A DNA stretch of 64,000 bases from Cannabis sativa (Eukaryota; Streptophyta; Magnoliopsida; Rosales; Cannabaceae). The position numbers and the translations under genes were made by a program. The notes beneath the pieces were generated by a model. The model saw nothing but the letters and a program-made list of their open reading frames with translations. It ran no database searches and had not been told where the DNA came from. The first letter of the stretch is position 1; the number at the start of each line of letters is the position of its first letter. Positions 49,166 through 61,236 of the stretch are shown here, piece by piece. The stretch spans positions 72,122,211 to 72,186,210 of the forward strand of contig NC_083604.1 in NCBI RefSeq assembly GCF_029168945.1, written 5' to 3'.

Positions 49166-49696
49166 GATATATACGAAATCATACCCCTCGAACTTTATTA
49201 TTTCAATTTTATTATTTCAGTGATTGTTTATGTACTAAATTATGTTCTCCAGACTTTGATATATACGAAATCATACCCCTCGAACTTTGACATGTACTAA
49301 ATCATGTTCCTTGAACTTTCATTAATGTTAGACTTTTTTATAAAAATTAGACAAAACTCCTTAAATCTAATATTCTCAATAGTTCATAGGATTTTTTTTA
49401 GTAATCTTAAAAATTTAGGTAGCATGATAAATCATGTCAAAGTTTGAGACAAAAATGCCTAAATTAATAGTGAGATGATTTAATTTGGGGATAATTCTTT
49501 CTCTGGCTCTTCAAGTATCATAATTTATTGATTTGCACAATATTGAGCTAGTACTAAAAAAATAGGGGAAAAAGTAATTGATTGAAGTTTGAATAGAAAG
49601 TAAGTAGTTCTAGTTATAAGATAACCCAAAAACAAAATGCAATAAATTAGTTTATGGCATTAAATAACCATTTCCATTTTGTTACATTATGGAGCC
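49166..49696. other. Non-coding, with a repeated 30-bp word
   Basis: The words ATATACGAAATCATACCCCT and CGAACTTT occur twice (about 49167 and 49259), probably parts of one or two worn MITEs. The rest is AT-rich without coding signal. Confidence 0.45.
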
Positions 49697-50432
49697 TAGG
49701 GGTGTTCATCCGATCCAATCCGCACTTTTTTGGTCAAACAACATCCAATCCGCACTAAGTGCGGATTTCATATTTTGGATCCAATCCGATCCGCATAAGA
49801 GTTTAAATCCAATCCAATCCAATCCGCAATAATGCGGATTGGATCGGTTACTTTTTTAATAATAAATTATTTAATATTTCATAGAAAAAAAAATTAAAAA
49901 AAGACTATTGTTTCTTAATCTCCAATACTAATATCTATTTCCATCTCTATTTATATACAAATTAAACAAATATACATATATATCAATATATATATACTTA
50001 TTTTTAGATTTACACTAAAATATATATGTATCTAATTACTAAAATAAATAAACTAGTATATATATATTTAAACTTTATGTGTATGTGTCTATGTGGATAA
50101 GAATTATTTTTCTCGTGTTTTTTATTACAAAATAAATAAAATGCACCAACTCAATATATTACTAAAAAAGATTAAGAAATTAGAAGTTTGTGTCTTTTTT
50201 TAATTAATATATATTACATATTATAATTTTTTAAAAATATATATAATTAAGTGCGGATTGGATTGGATCGGTTACTTTTTGAGGTCAAACAACATCCAAT
50301 CCGCACAAGTGCGGATTTTAGATTTTTCAATCCAATCCAATCCGCACAAGTGCGGATATCCACATTTTGCGGATTGGATTGGATTGGATCGTGCGGATTG
50401 GATTGGATCGGATACTTTGTGAACACCCCTAA
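49697..50432 (+). mobile_element. hAT-like GGATTGGAT element, copy 2
   Basis: Ends TAGGGGTGTTCA and inverted TGAACACCCCTAA, with an 8-bp flank repeat (ATGGAGCC left, TTGGAGCC right, one mismatch), fitting hAT. Subterminal DNA is packed with GTGCGGATTGGATTGGAT and its inverse, which can form local hairpins (for example around 50290-50360). Non-coding, AT-rich centre with simple repeats. Confidence 0.8.
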
Positions 50433-50848
50433 TTGGAGCCCAATAGTCTATCAATTTATGTACAGCTAATTAAGTAATGCCAGATTTAGAATTGTACTGG
50501 TTGACTAGATTCACATTCATGGAAAAAAAAAATTCCAATGCCATGTATGCCATTTAATATTATTTTTCAATTTCAAATAAATAATTGGCTAAAACATAAT
50601 GCCATTATATTTTAAAAAAATCAACTACTATAATAGATTATAGATTGCATATTCCTTTTTCTTTTCGGTTGCTCGGAAGATTACATATTCCATTTGATGT
50701 CCTACTACACCTTATGAATCATCTATATTATTTATTTATTGATGGAGAGAATAGGTAAGATAGCATTAATGCTCACTCATTTTGTCAATTGTTCTTAGTA
50801 GTTAGTACATTTGCTATAGTTCCTTTAAATGAAAGGGTCTCCTTCAAT

Positions 50849-51557
50849 TAGGGGTATTTATTCGATTTAATCCGCACTTTTTTGGTCAAACAACATTCAA
50901 TCCACATTAAATGCGGATTTCATATTTTGGATCCAATGTGATACGCATAATAGTTTAAATCCAATCCAATCCAATCCGCAATAGTGCGGATTGGATCGGT
51001 TATTTTTTTTAATGATAAATTATTTAATATATTATAGAAAAAAAAATTAAAAAAGACCATTATTTCTTAATCTCCAATAATTATCTATTTCCATCTCCAT
51101 TTATATATAAATCAAACCAATATACATATATGTCAATATATATATACTATTTAAACTAAAATAAATAAGTTAGTATATATATTTAAATTTATTTATGTAT
51201 ATGTATATATGTGAATAAGAATATTTTTTTGGTGTTTTTTATTATAAAACAAATAAAATACACTAACTCAATATATTACTAAAAAGATTAAAAAATTAGA
51301 AATTTGTGTCTTTTTTTTTAATATTACTAGAAAATTACTATATAATTATATATTACATATTATAATTTTTTAAAAATATATTTAATTAAATGCGGATTGG
51401 ATTGGATTGGTTACTTTTTGAGGTCAAACAACATCTAATTCGCACAAGTGCAGATTTTAGATTTTTCAATCTAATCCAATCCGCGCAATTGCGGATATCC
51501 GCATTTGGCTTGGATCGTGCGGATTCGATTGGATCGGATACTTAGTAAACACCCCTA
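50849..51557 (+). mobile_element. hAT-like GGATTGGAT element, copy 3
   Basis: Ends TAGGGGTATTTA and inverted AAACACCCCTA. The 8-bp flanks (CCTTCAAT, CCTTATAT) agree at six positions, so the copy is older or the duplication has drifted. The body aligns with copy 2 throughout with many substitutions. Confidence 0.75.
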
Positions 51558-51615
51558 CCTTATATTATTTTTATTTCTAAAAAATTGTTCTCTCAGAGAA
51601 GGCAGTCCTTGAAAG

Positions 51616-52596
51616 CAGGGGTGGAGCCAGAAAAATTACGGGGAGCAAAATTATATTATATTTAAGTGATAAATATTTCAAAATATATTATTAAATTTAT
51701 GATTAAAATAAAAATATAGAACATTTCTCCTGCATATTACGGAAGTCATTTATAAGTGAATTTACACTAAAGTTTTCAATAATTTTTCTTTGAGTAATTT
51801 GCAGCATAAATACTTAAGTTTAATTCTCAGTTACAGATAAATACCTAAGTTTATTTTTTGACGGTAGTAATACCTAAGTTATATTTCTAGAACTTTTGTA
51901 GATACCTGATCGTTAAGTATTAAGTTATTATCCCCGTGTAATTTTTCTATTGATATATTTAAATTAATTTTTAAATAAAAATAAAAATTCATTAACCTGG
52001 ACTAATTAGGAATTGCCACGTGGCAATTGACTTGGCACTTAACGGCTAGATACATACGGAAGTTCTAGAAATATAACTTAAGTATTATTACCATTAAAAA
52101 TTAAACTTAAATATAGAAATAAATTTAGGTATTATGCTACAAATTACTCTTTTTCTTTTAATATATACTAGTAAACAATCACTTAAAATTCATTTTCCAC
52201 CTTTTCACAAAGTGTAGTTTTCACTATATTCATAGTTAAATAGATGAACATTTTATTTTAATTAGTTTTCAACTAAGTGACTATGGTGACTAGATTAGAA
52301 AAGAAAGCTAATATTATTAATGAAGAAAAATAATATTTTGTAAAAAGGAAACATATATAATAGATTTTTTATTAAAAAATGAAAGAAATTGTATTTAATT
52401 TAGCATTCAACAATCTTGTGATAAAAATAAATTAACAATTTGAAATTATTTGACTTCTTTGTCTAAGGGCCACCATATAATAAATACCAAAAAAAAAAAA
52501 AGTTTGCATAATATAAAATTGTTAAAAAAAATATGTAAATGTATATTTTCTTGGGGGGCCTTAGCCACTATAGCCTCAAGTGTGCATCCGCCCCTG
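51616..52596. mobile_element. hAT-like element with nested MITE
   Basis: Ends CAGGGGTGGAGCCAG and inverted CATCCGCCCCTG, flanked by a perfect 8-bp duplication CTTGAAAG (51608-51615, 52597-52604), typical of hAT. 981 bp, no transposase; the words GGGGGGCCTTAGCCACTATA near the right end are common in plant hAT elements of this type. A Mutator-like MITE is inserted at 51792-52149. Confidence 0.9.
51792..52149. mobile_element. Mutator-like MITE (GAGYAATTTGC family) inside the hAT element
   Basis: Ends GAGTAATTTGCAGCATAAAT and inverted ATTATGCTACAAATTACTC, flanked by the perfect 9-bp duplication TTTTTCTTT (51783-51791, 52150-52158). The terminal 11 bp differ by one base from the element at 6729-7321. 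Inner arms are inverted around a centre with GCCACGTGGCA. Non-coding. Confidence 0.92.
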
Positions 52597-52604
52597 CTTG
52601 AAAG

Positions 52605-53434
52605 CTTTCTTGTCCTTCCGGGAAAGGTCTTCACGAAAAACTAATATTTCTCCAAGATGGAGTTCTAATTAGCTAGTTGTTCCTCCTAGAAAGATAGTTC
52701 CAAGTAGTTAACTCCAGCTAGCTCTATCCTATCTAAAAGCTCCTTCAACGAGTGCCTTTGGTCCGCGATCTCGAAAGCTCATATGTTCCCGGATGCACTT
52801 TTACTTATGTTGACGTAGAGATCTCACTCTAAAGAGAGTTGGTTAAGTTAGTTATTTCCTAACTAACTTAACAACCGTGATTCTTGCAGCTACCGAATTT
52901 AGAATCTTATTCCTAAGTCTATAAATACCATATTGACTTATCATTTCAGAGAAGGTTAACATTGAGATCGAGAGTTAGAGAGAGATTGAGATTGAGAGAT
53001 AGAAAGAGAGAGAGGTACAAAGAAAAGAGAGAGATTGGGTTTTGTAAGAAGAGTCTTTTGTAGATGAAGAAGATTCTTGGGTAAAAGTGTGAGAGTTGAA
53101 ACACTTTGAGAGAACTCAACAGAGAATCTTTCTCGACTGTATTGTATCTAAACTTGCTCAATTAATAAAGAGATTTTGATGGTGTTCCAGAACTGGAGTA
53201 GAGCCATAGATCATATCAATCTATCAGACTTGAACCAATATATATATATATATCTTAGTGTTGATTTCTTTGTTTTCATGCTTCAATTGTTGTGTGGTTT
53301 TCCTTTAATCTATTTATCCCTATTTTTCCATTCGATTATTGTTCATAACTTCTTATTCTTGTCATTGTTAATTGTTTGATTACTTAAAGTTTAGTTATTT
53401 TAATTCTGCACTGTTAGTCGTAATTTTCTCACAA
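52605..53434 (+). mobile_element. Probable 5' LTR of the decayed copia element
   Basis: Leader-like DNA with a TATA-like CTATAAATA (52919-52927) followed by a GA-rich stretch and ending near TTTCTCACA, just before AGTTAGAGCTTCG, a degraded primer-binding site. The start of the LTR was not found. Confidence 0.4.
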
Positions 53435-56400
53435 GTTAGAGCTTCGTAATCGATCAAGAATGCAGAATCAAGATTCTTTCCGTTGCAATTCTTGAAGGAA
53501 CATCCAATGTTATCAATGGGAGATTCAGATTTGAGAAATTCGATGGAACACGAGACTTTGCGCTATGAAGAGGAAGTCTAAAAGGAATCCTAACACACCA
53601 AAAGGTTTCAAGGTTCTTGGAGATGAGAAACTTTTGGCGGAGAAAAAACCAAAAAAAAATTGCCAAAATGGAGGAGAGGCCTTCAAACATAATCATCATG
53701 TATCTGTCAAGCAGTGCTTGAAGGAAACTCATCGTAGAGAAGATGATAAAAGGAGTTTGGAATAAATTAAAAGAGTTATACTTAAAGCCATCAATTGCTA
53801 GCAAGATTAATTTTCTAGAAAGGTTATACAGTTTTAGAATAATTTCTTCCCTTTCTTTAGATGATAATATTGATAGATTTAATGAGATTATTGTAACATT
53901 GGCTAATATAAATCACAAGGTTGATGAAGAAAGTCAAGCCATCATTTTGTTGAGATCACTCCCAATCGCATATCAAGAAGTCAAGACAGCCATCAAGTAT
54001 CGCAGAGACATGATTTTATTGGAAGATGTTCTTGCTGCACTTAAGTTAAAAGATTTCGAACTACAATTGGAGAAGGAATACAAGAAAGAAGAAGTGTACT
54101 TGGCAAGAGAAAGATCGTTCAAGAAAGGAAGTTCAAATAGTAAACACTGTCACTCTCAATTAAGATCAAAGTCCAGAGAGAAGGAAACAAGGAAGTGTTA
54201 GTTCTGTGGAAAGTCTGGACACTTGCAAAGATTTTTCAAGAAATACAAGGAGCAATAAGGCTTTAAAAAATCTCACAATAGAGATAGAAAGGATAAGCAG
54301 CATCACCACAGGAAGGATTCAGGTGCAGTCATGGAAGATAGTGGCGACTGCTCCACAGATTGAGAATTGTTCTCCATCTCAGAATCTTCAATGAACATGG
54401 AGTGGATTCTCAATTCTTGATGCACTTATTGTTGGGTTTTGTGCCCTAAATAAAACTCATTTCAATATAAACATATTTACTATTTAATAAAGATCAAAAA
54501 TAACATTTTATGTTGCATGGTTGACATGATTTATTTCATGATTATATATAATGTATAAATTCTATTAAGTCCAGAACATATGTATTTGTTAATGATTATA
54601 GTGTTGTCAGCACAGTGGAATATAATCTTGATTATATATTCGAAAGTTTAATTTCCTGATTTGTCAGTTCACTGGATTTAGACTAGCATGGTAATCAGCG
54701 ATAGGTATGCTTACACCTTGGATAAGTGTTATGTCCTTTCCAAGGCATTGGCAAAGTTTACTAGTATCAGATGAATGAAGTATACATCGAAAGGGACCGA
54801 CATTGAACTTTGATTAGATATGTTAAATTTACCGTAATATTTATTCAATTCAATATCACTTAGTTGATCCTAGATCAAATGATCTTAATCCTAACATGAT
54901 TAGGTTCGATCTCAAGAGTGTTATTCATGTTCTTTGATTTGTTAGTTAAGCCTACTTTTAGGTCAGGGTGATACGTACATTTTGAGAACATGGTAGTACA
55001 ATTGAGTGGGAGCGCTAAACATAGATATGGAATCTATAACTTCTATAGGTATTTATAAGTGAAACGATGATTTCCTTAGAGCTTGGCTAAACAGAGCTAA
55101 ATGGTTGAGTACTCATTTCACTTCGCTGAAATATCATTTATACGGAGCTAAGTGTTTTAAGGATAAAATACATTGAATGGTGTAACGATAATTTAGTCTC
55201 TATTCAATGTAAATCATCTATTAGAGGATCATTGATCAAATTAGGATTATAACAATGGATGATTAATAGCGTATCTATATCGTGGAACATATAGAGCGTT
55301 CTATATGACTGAGAGTGCAATTCCAAGTTCTATGCGTGGATGCAACAAGAAATTAATAAGTCAGTGGATTTACTTGGTAAATTCTTGATCTGCTTATTGG
55401 AAGCTCTGTTATATAGGCCCATGGTCCCCATACTAGTTGAGACCATACTGCTTGTAAGACTCAGTTAATTGATTTTAATTAATCAATTATAATTCTAAAA
55501 TTAGACTATATCTAGTTTATAAATTTTTACTAAGCAAGGGAAATATTGTGAATAAAAGAGATTCTAGGTTTTATTTGTTAATTAAGAGACTGTATATGTC
55601 TAATTAATAAATATATTAAATGACAATATTATTTAATAATTAATCTTTAGTTATTAAATAATTGAAATTGGCATTTAAGTGGTTAAATTGGAAAATTAAT
55701 GTTTTTGAGAAAATGGGATGGAAAAATGACAAAATGGTAAAATTGCAAAGTGGGGCCCAATAACATCCTATGGCCGGCCACACTAAGAATTTACCATTTA
55801 TTTTTCTATTATTTTAATGCCAAATAATTCTAACCTAAACCTAGGTGGTTACCTATAAATAGATAGTGATGGCTTCAGGAAAAAGATGATGCATCTCATT
55901 CCTTCAGAGAAAAATTCTAAGCCTTCTACCTATACCCTAGCCGCCACTCTCTACCTCTCTTTTCTTCTTCTAAATTTTTGAACTTGAGTGAATGAGTGAG
56001 TGCCCACACACATCAAGTGGTATCTCAACCATAGTGTGGAAGATTGTGAAGAATCCAATCAACAAGAAGGAGAATCAGCATCAAGGAAGGAGAGAAAGAG
56101 ATCCAGGTTCAGATCTTGGTAATGCTCTGCTACAGAAAGGAATCAAGGGCTAGAGATCTGAACGGAAGGAGTCATTATATTTCGCTGCACCCAATGTAAG
56201 GTTTTCTAAACTCTTATGTGTTTATTTCATTGTTTTAGAATTCATATTAGGATGTTAATGAAACATACTTGTTAGTAAGTCTAGATCCTGGTAAAATATT
56301 TCCAACACTTATCACATGTGTCCAAGTCAAGAATTATTTTTTGATTGTAAATCAGTTGATAGAGGTAAAGTTCTAATGGGTTATGATCATTCTTACAGGA

Positions 56401-57295
56401 TTATTGAAAATGGGAAGGTTGCCATCAAACAGTATGATGGCAGAATCAAGGTGCTGACGAATGCAAGGCACATCCCGAAGCTTAGATGAAACCTCATATC
56501 CCTGGGTGCGCTTGAAGATGAAGGATATGGATACAAATCCATTCACAAAAGCTTAAGGATCACCAAAAGTTCTTTGATAGTGATGAAAGGAGAAAAAAAT
56601 CAATGGTTTATATGTTCTCCAAGGAGAAACTGTCCCAGCCGGAGAGACAAGTATGGTGAAAGGGCTAGAATTAGATATGAAGTTGTGGCATCACAGACTT
56701 GGACATATCAGTGAACAAGGCCTCAAAGAATTGCACAAATAAGGTATAATTGAAAATTTAAATTCATGTACCTTACCATTTTGTGAAGCTTGTGTTTTAG
56801 GGAAACAACATAAGCTGAAATTCACTCCGACAATGCATACCACTAAGAAGATACTCAAATATGTGCATGCTGATCTTTGGGGGTCATAAAAAGTGCCTCT
56901 GCACTCCAGTATGCAATATTTTCTTTCAATAGTTGATGATTATAGTAGGTGTGTTTGGACCTACTTGTTAGCAACTAAGGATAAGTGCTTGGAACAGTTT
57001 AGAAATTATAAAAGTTAGGGGTAAAACCAAACAAATCTTAAAATTAAGAACCTTAGGACAGATAATGGGTTTGAGTTTATTAACTCCGAAATTGACAAGA
57101 TGTGTTAAGAATTTGAAATCACTAGGCATAGAACAGTAGTGAAGACCCCAGAGCAAAATGGGGTTGCTGAAAGGATGAACAGAATCTTGTTGAACAAAGT
57201 TAGATGTTTACTGTTCAGTTTCGGATTAGAAAAAGCATTTTGAGGGAAGCTCTAGCAACCACAACCTATCTTATAAATAGAAGTTTTAGCGATTG
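53435..57295 (+). pseudogene. Decayed copia gag-protease-integrase, split by a solo LTR
   Basis: Left part: gag N-terminus (about 53510-53610, FEKFDGT), a UBN2-type gag frame (53743-54201, ELYLKPSIASKINFLERLY) and a broken zinc knuckle (CGKSGHLQR, about 54210). Right part, after the inserted LTR: protease-to-integrase region (YDGRIKVLTNARHIPKLR, about 56420-56490), the integrase zinc region (LWHHRLGHI, about 56685), core (ADLWGS, about 56870) and the C-terminal motif EQNGVAERMNR (57150). The element stops within integrase near 57295; reverse transcriptase, RNase H and 3' LTR are absent. Multiple stops and frameshifts. The motifs fit the Tork side of copia. Confidence 0.85.
54430..56307 (+). 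mobile_element. Solo LTR, 1878 bp
   Basis: Starts TGTTGGGTTTTGTGCCC and ends TATTTCCAACA, with TGTTGG/CCAACA inverted termini and the perfect 5-bp duplication CTTAT (54425-54429, 56308-56312). A TATA box (TATAAATA, 55864-55871) is followed by a leader. There is no primer-binding site, polypurine tract or coding DNA, so the interior was lost by LTR-LTR recombination. It splits the decayed copia element. Confidence 0.93.
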
Positions 57296-57972
57296 TGTAC
57301 TTACATAGTACATAGTATTTTTGAAAAAAAATTCACCTCACAATAAAAAAGTAAAAAACTAAAAATTTCAATATGTAGTGTAAAAATTTCAATAAAATAT
57401 TATATTTTAAGATTTTCCGCCAGTTTTGATTAATGAAGGTTAGATATTTTTTTTCTTTATTTTTTTTCTACATTTTTCTTATTTTTTTGTTTTCCCCACC
57501 AAAATCCAAAAAAAAAAAAAATTATCTGAAAATAAAAAAAAAATTGCAAAACGAGCTATATTTTTTTTTTCTATACAATTTGTCTTATAAGATTTTATTA
57601 ATTCATTTTTTTATTTTTTTTTCCACTAAAATCCAAAGAAAAAAAAAAACAAAATAAGATTAGAAAAAGAAAAAAGAAAAAGTGAAAGAGTCGTCGTCGC
57701 GTACGACAGTACTCAGCAATTCCAAATCCGATTTTATTGAACTTCATATTCTCTCTCTCTCTCTCTCTTCCTCATCACCTTTCTGATCATCATCGTGATT
57801 TTCTAGAGAGAGAAAGTCTTCACATTGTCAAAATAGTGACCAAAGCGCGTACTTGTTACTTGCTCTCAATCTCAATCTCAATCTCCTCCAGATCTTGATC
57901 AAAAACAGCTTCAATACTTCCAATTCTAGATCGATCCCATTGCTAGGGTTCCCAATTCCATCTTATCTCCCA
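57296..57972 (+). promoter_or_regulatory. Promoter and 5' leader of the prolyl 4-hydroxylase gene
   Basis: Very AT-rich up to about 57680, then a CT-rich leader with (CT)9-10 at about 57751-57769. No clear TATA box could be singled out. The short frame upstream of the hydroxylase Met (from 57853) is in the same frame, but its residues do not resemble the family, so the Met at 57973 is preferred. Confidence 0.5.
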
Positions 57973-60012
57973 ATGGCGAAGCCAAGGCACTATCGTTTAC
58001 CTTCTCGGAAATCCTCTTCCTCCTCGACCACCCTCATCTTCACTATGCTCGTTATGTTCAGCTTTGTCGTTCTCATTCTCGTCGCCCTTGGAATCCTCTC
58101 CGTTCCCAGCTCCTCCGGTGACTCCCCCATGGCTAATGATCTTACCTCCATTGTACACAAGACTGCAGATAGGTATAGCAATTCTCTAATCGCTTCGGCT
58201 TTGCATTTTGGTTTGAATTGGATTGAATGCTGATTTGGGTAATTATGCTTCTTCTCTTTTTAATAGGAAAACGGACGATGATGGCAACAGCGAAAGGTGG
58301 GTTGAGGTCATTTCATGGGAGCCCAGAGCGTTCGTTTATCATAATTTCTTGGTGAGCCTTTTTGAAATTACTGTTAAATTTGTTAATACCTTATAAATTT
58401 CATTCAATTTGATATGCTGGATGGAGATTCTATTGTTTGCTTTTGGTATTATGATTGAGAGTGGAGAATTAAAATTGACATTATCTCAAAAAATTTAAAT
58501 GTCTTGGAGAGAGTTACTAGTTGTTTTTGCTAAACAACAAATTTATGTTTCGAGAAATGTACCAAAGAATATGACGAAAGAAAATTTGTTGTTAGTTTAA
58601 CCATGGATCTAGATTGAAGTAGGAAATCTCCACAGTCAAATGCTGAACATACACAATTGTTTATATCATCACGGTATTGAAATGCATCTGTCAAGTATAC
58701 AACTGACTTTTGAAGAAAGGTTTTTGAGCGTGTTAAGAGTGAATCAGGGCATCAAAAACTAGAATTTACTCTGTCTACCCCTAGGGATATTCTTGTCATC
58801 CTTCCCCTTTAATTATGAGTTTTATATTGTCTTTTATCATCACCTTGATTTGATTAATGTAGACATACTTACATATGAATTGGTTTTTGCTACGGCAGAC
58901 CAAGGAGGAATGTGAATATCTAATCAATCTTGCCAAGCCGAACATGAAAAAATCGACTGTTGTTGATAGTGAAACTGGAAAGAGCAGAGATAGCAGGTCT
59001 GTGTTTCTTACGGCAATTCCTTTTTCTTTTGCTTTCCCTTTTTGATCCCCTTAGGCCTCCAGATATGTTTGATTAACATCTCATTTATGCAGGGTACGAA
59101 CAAGCTCTGGCACATTCCTGGCCAGAGGACGTGATAAAACTATTAGGACTATTGAGAAAAGAATTGCTGATTTCACCTTTATCCCCGTAGGTATGCCATC
59201 AATCATCTTTGCTCTTTTTTTTGTTCTCTCATCATATACTCTGCTCTTATTATCCTATCTTAGGTTTGTGATACAAGTTACCGTTTGTTATTTAACCAAT
59301 AACATTATCTGCAGAACATGGGGAAGGACTTCAAATTCTACACTATGAAGTTGGACAGAAATACGAGCCTCACTACGACTACTTTCTTGATGATTTTAAC
59401 ACTGTAAATGGAGGTCAGCGTATGGCCACACTTCTTATGTACCTGTAAGTGACTAATGTTTTTTCCCACTACTTGAATCTGATTGTAGTCTATGACATAC
59501 ATTGCGTAGTTTTGTACCTTCTCTGATGTTCCTCTTCTGATGTGTTGCAGCACAGATGTCGAAGAAGGGGGTGAAACAGTGTTCCCTGCTGCAAAAGGGA
59601 ATTTTAGTTCTGTACCTTGGTGGAACGAACTATCTGATTGTGGAAAAAAGGGACTTTCTGTTAAACCTAAGATGGGTGATGCATTGCTTTTCTGGAGTAT
59701 GAAGCCTGATGCCACGCTAGATCCATCCAGTTTACATGGTTAGTATTTTTATATTTTACTTCGTTTGAAAAATAATCAAAGCATCTTGAAATCGTAGTAA
59801 TGACTTCACCATTGAAAGAAATGGAAGTTCCCTAAGTGTGCATTGCATGAAAAAAAAAATATTGTCATTTGGAAAAAGATTACTTGATTTGGATTTATAT
59901 ATTTACTAACGGTGTATTGTTTCTCTTGATCGATTCAGGTGGATGCCCCGTAATTAAGGGAAATAAGTGGTCAAGTACTAAATGGATGCGTGTCAGCGAA
60001 TACAAAGCTTGA
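57973..60012 (+). CDS. P4H: Prolyl 4-hydroxylase, membrane-anchored, seven exons
   Basis: Exons 57973-58172, 58267-58351, 58899-58996, 59093-59190, 59315-59444, 59551-59738 and 59939-60012 join in frame (GT-AG introns) to 290 residues, the usual length. A 2-oxoglutarate/Fe(II) dioxygenase that hydroxylates proline in hydroxyproline-rich cell-wall and secreted proteins in the ER/Golgi. Residues 20-42 form a membrane anchor after a basic N-terminus (type II). The catalytic domain has the iron ligands His180 and Asp182 (EPHYDYF) and His266, and the 2-oxoglutarate-binding Lys276 (IKGNKW). Also present: VRTSSGTFL, GGQRMATLLMYL and EEGGETVFP. The N-terminus and domain best fit the plant P4H5/P4H10 group. 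All key residues are intact, so it should be active. It ends 1.2 kb from the convergent aconitase gene. Confidence 0.96.
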
Positions 60013-61236
60013 ACCAGTAAAAAGGTAATATTCCAGACTTATAGAGAACACATACCAGTGCATGTATCTTTTGAGTCTTCAGTCATGAGGAAAAGAAAAA
60101 TCAGATAATTCAGCTGTTTTGGTGGTCCGTAGTACATTTTCTTATACCTTTTCTTAGTCTTCATTGTGAGTGGAGTTATTGTATGGTTATGACTTATAGA
60201 CTTACCTTATTGGTCGATTGCAGTTTCACGTATTTAGATTCGTTTGGAGTGAACCCTTTGTATTTGTAACATAACTTGTTCAGATTTATTGTTCTGTATT
60301 GATAAGGCTAAGTTTCCTAAAGTGCTCCCTTGATTATTTCTGGCAGGTGTATACAAGTGGCCATCTGTTACTTTATCAAAGTCTCGAGCCAATAGCCACA
60401 TTGCCATTCAGCTTCATATTCTTATTTATTTGTAGGCTAGCACGCACCTTGTCCTTGAAGCTTCATATATTAGAATTCAGTGTATACTGTTTTGCTCTGC
60501 TAACTTAAATTTTTTGTTTCCAGTTTCTTTTTCTTCATATTGTTACAAGCACAAACCCTTTACAAAAATAAAATTTGATACACATCTTTTGCGCGATTCC
60601 TAGATTTTTAACAATGAGAGAAATAATAGAGAACTTGTTACTTTTCGTTATATCACGAAGATATATGAGTTATCTCTCGTTACATGAGTTTATTAACTTT
60701 TTGCGTAATATTTTCATTTCACTTAATTATTTGTTACTTTCTTCTGTTTCTAAATGTTTGACCTTTCTAATCAAAAAGCAAGTTTCACATGAAATTGGTT
60801 CTTAACGAGATTGTGGTGTTGAAATGTTGCAGCAACTATTTGAGGCGGCAACATCAAGCCCCCCTAAATACCATGGGTTACACTTTAAGGAGACCTTTAA
60901 TGCACAGAAACCCTTTTGTTGGAAAGGGGTTATTATACTTTCGAAAAAACAGATGACAAAAAAAGCATCATCAAACCAAAACTTGAAACTGTTATGATTG
61001 ATAGGAATGTGACTTAATACTGAAAATTCTGCACCAATGATATAAATCATATCACTCAACTTCACATCATAGTATAGTTTCCCTTGTATTTATTCCTTTC
61101 TCCTTGCCAGAGCATCTAAGCTCCTTTATTTGAAAATAATTGGGGTCGGCAATAAAACTTGCAACAACATGAGCCGAGGAAGATTTTGAACGGTGCAGAA
61201 CTCCCCAAGCTGAGCGCCAAGTCACTTATAGCTGAT
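60013..61236. other. 3' UTRs and spacer between convergent genes
   Basis: Holds the 3' UTR of the hydroxylase (plus strand) and that of aconitase (minus strand). Possible late 3' UTR splicing of the hydroxylase is suggested by a GT at 60025 and an AG at 60347, unproven. No gene or element was recognised between them. Confidence 0.55.

Noticed and set aside
57853..57972. An N-terminal extension of the prolyl 4-hydroxylase from an upstream start
   Set aside because: The extra residues are Leu/Asn-rich leader translation without resemblance to the family, whereas the Met at 57973 begins the family-typical basic N-terminus and membrane anchor.
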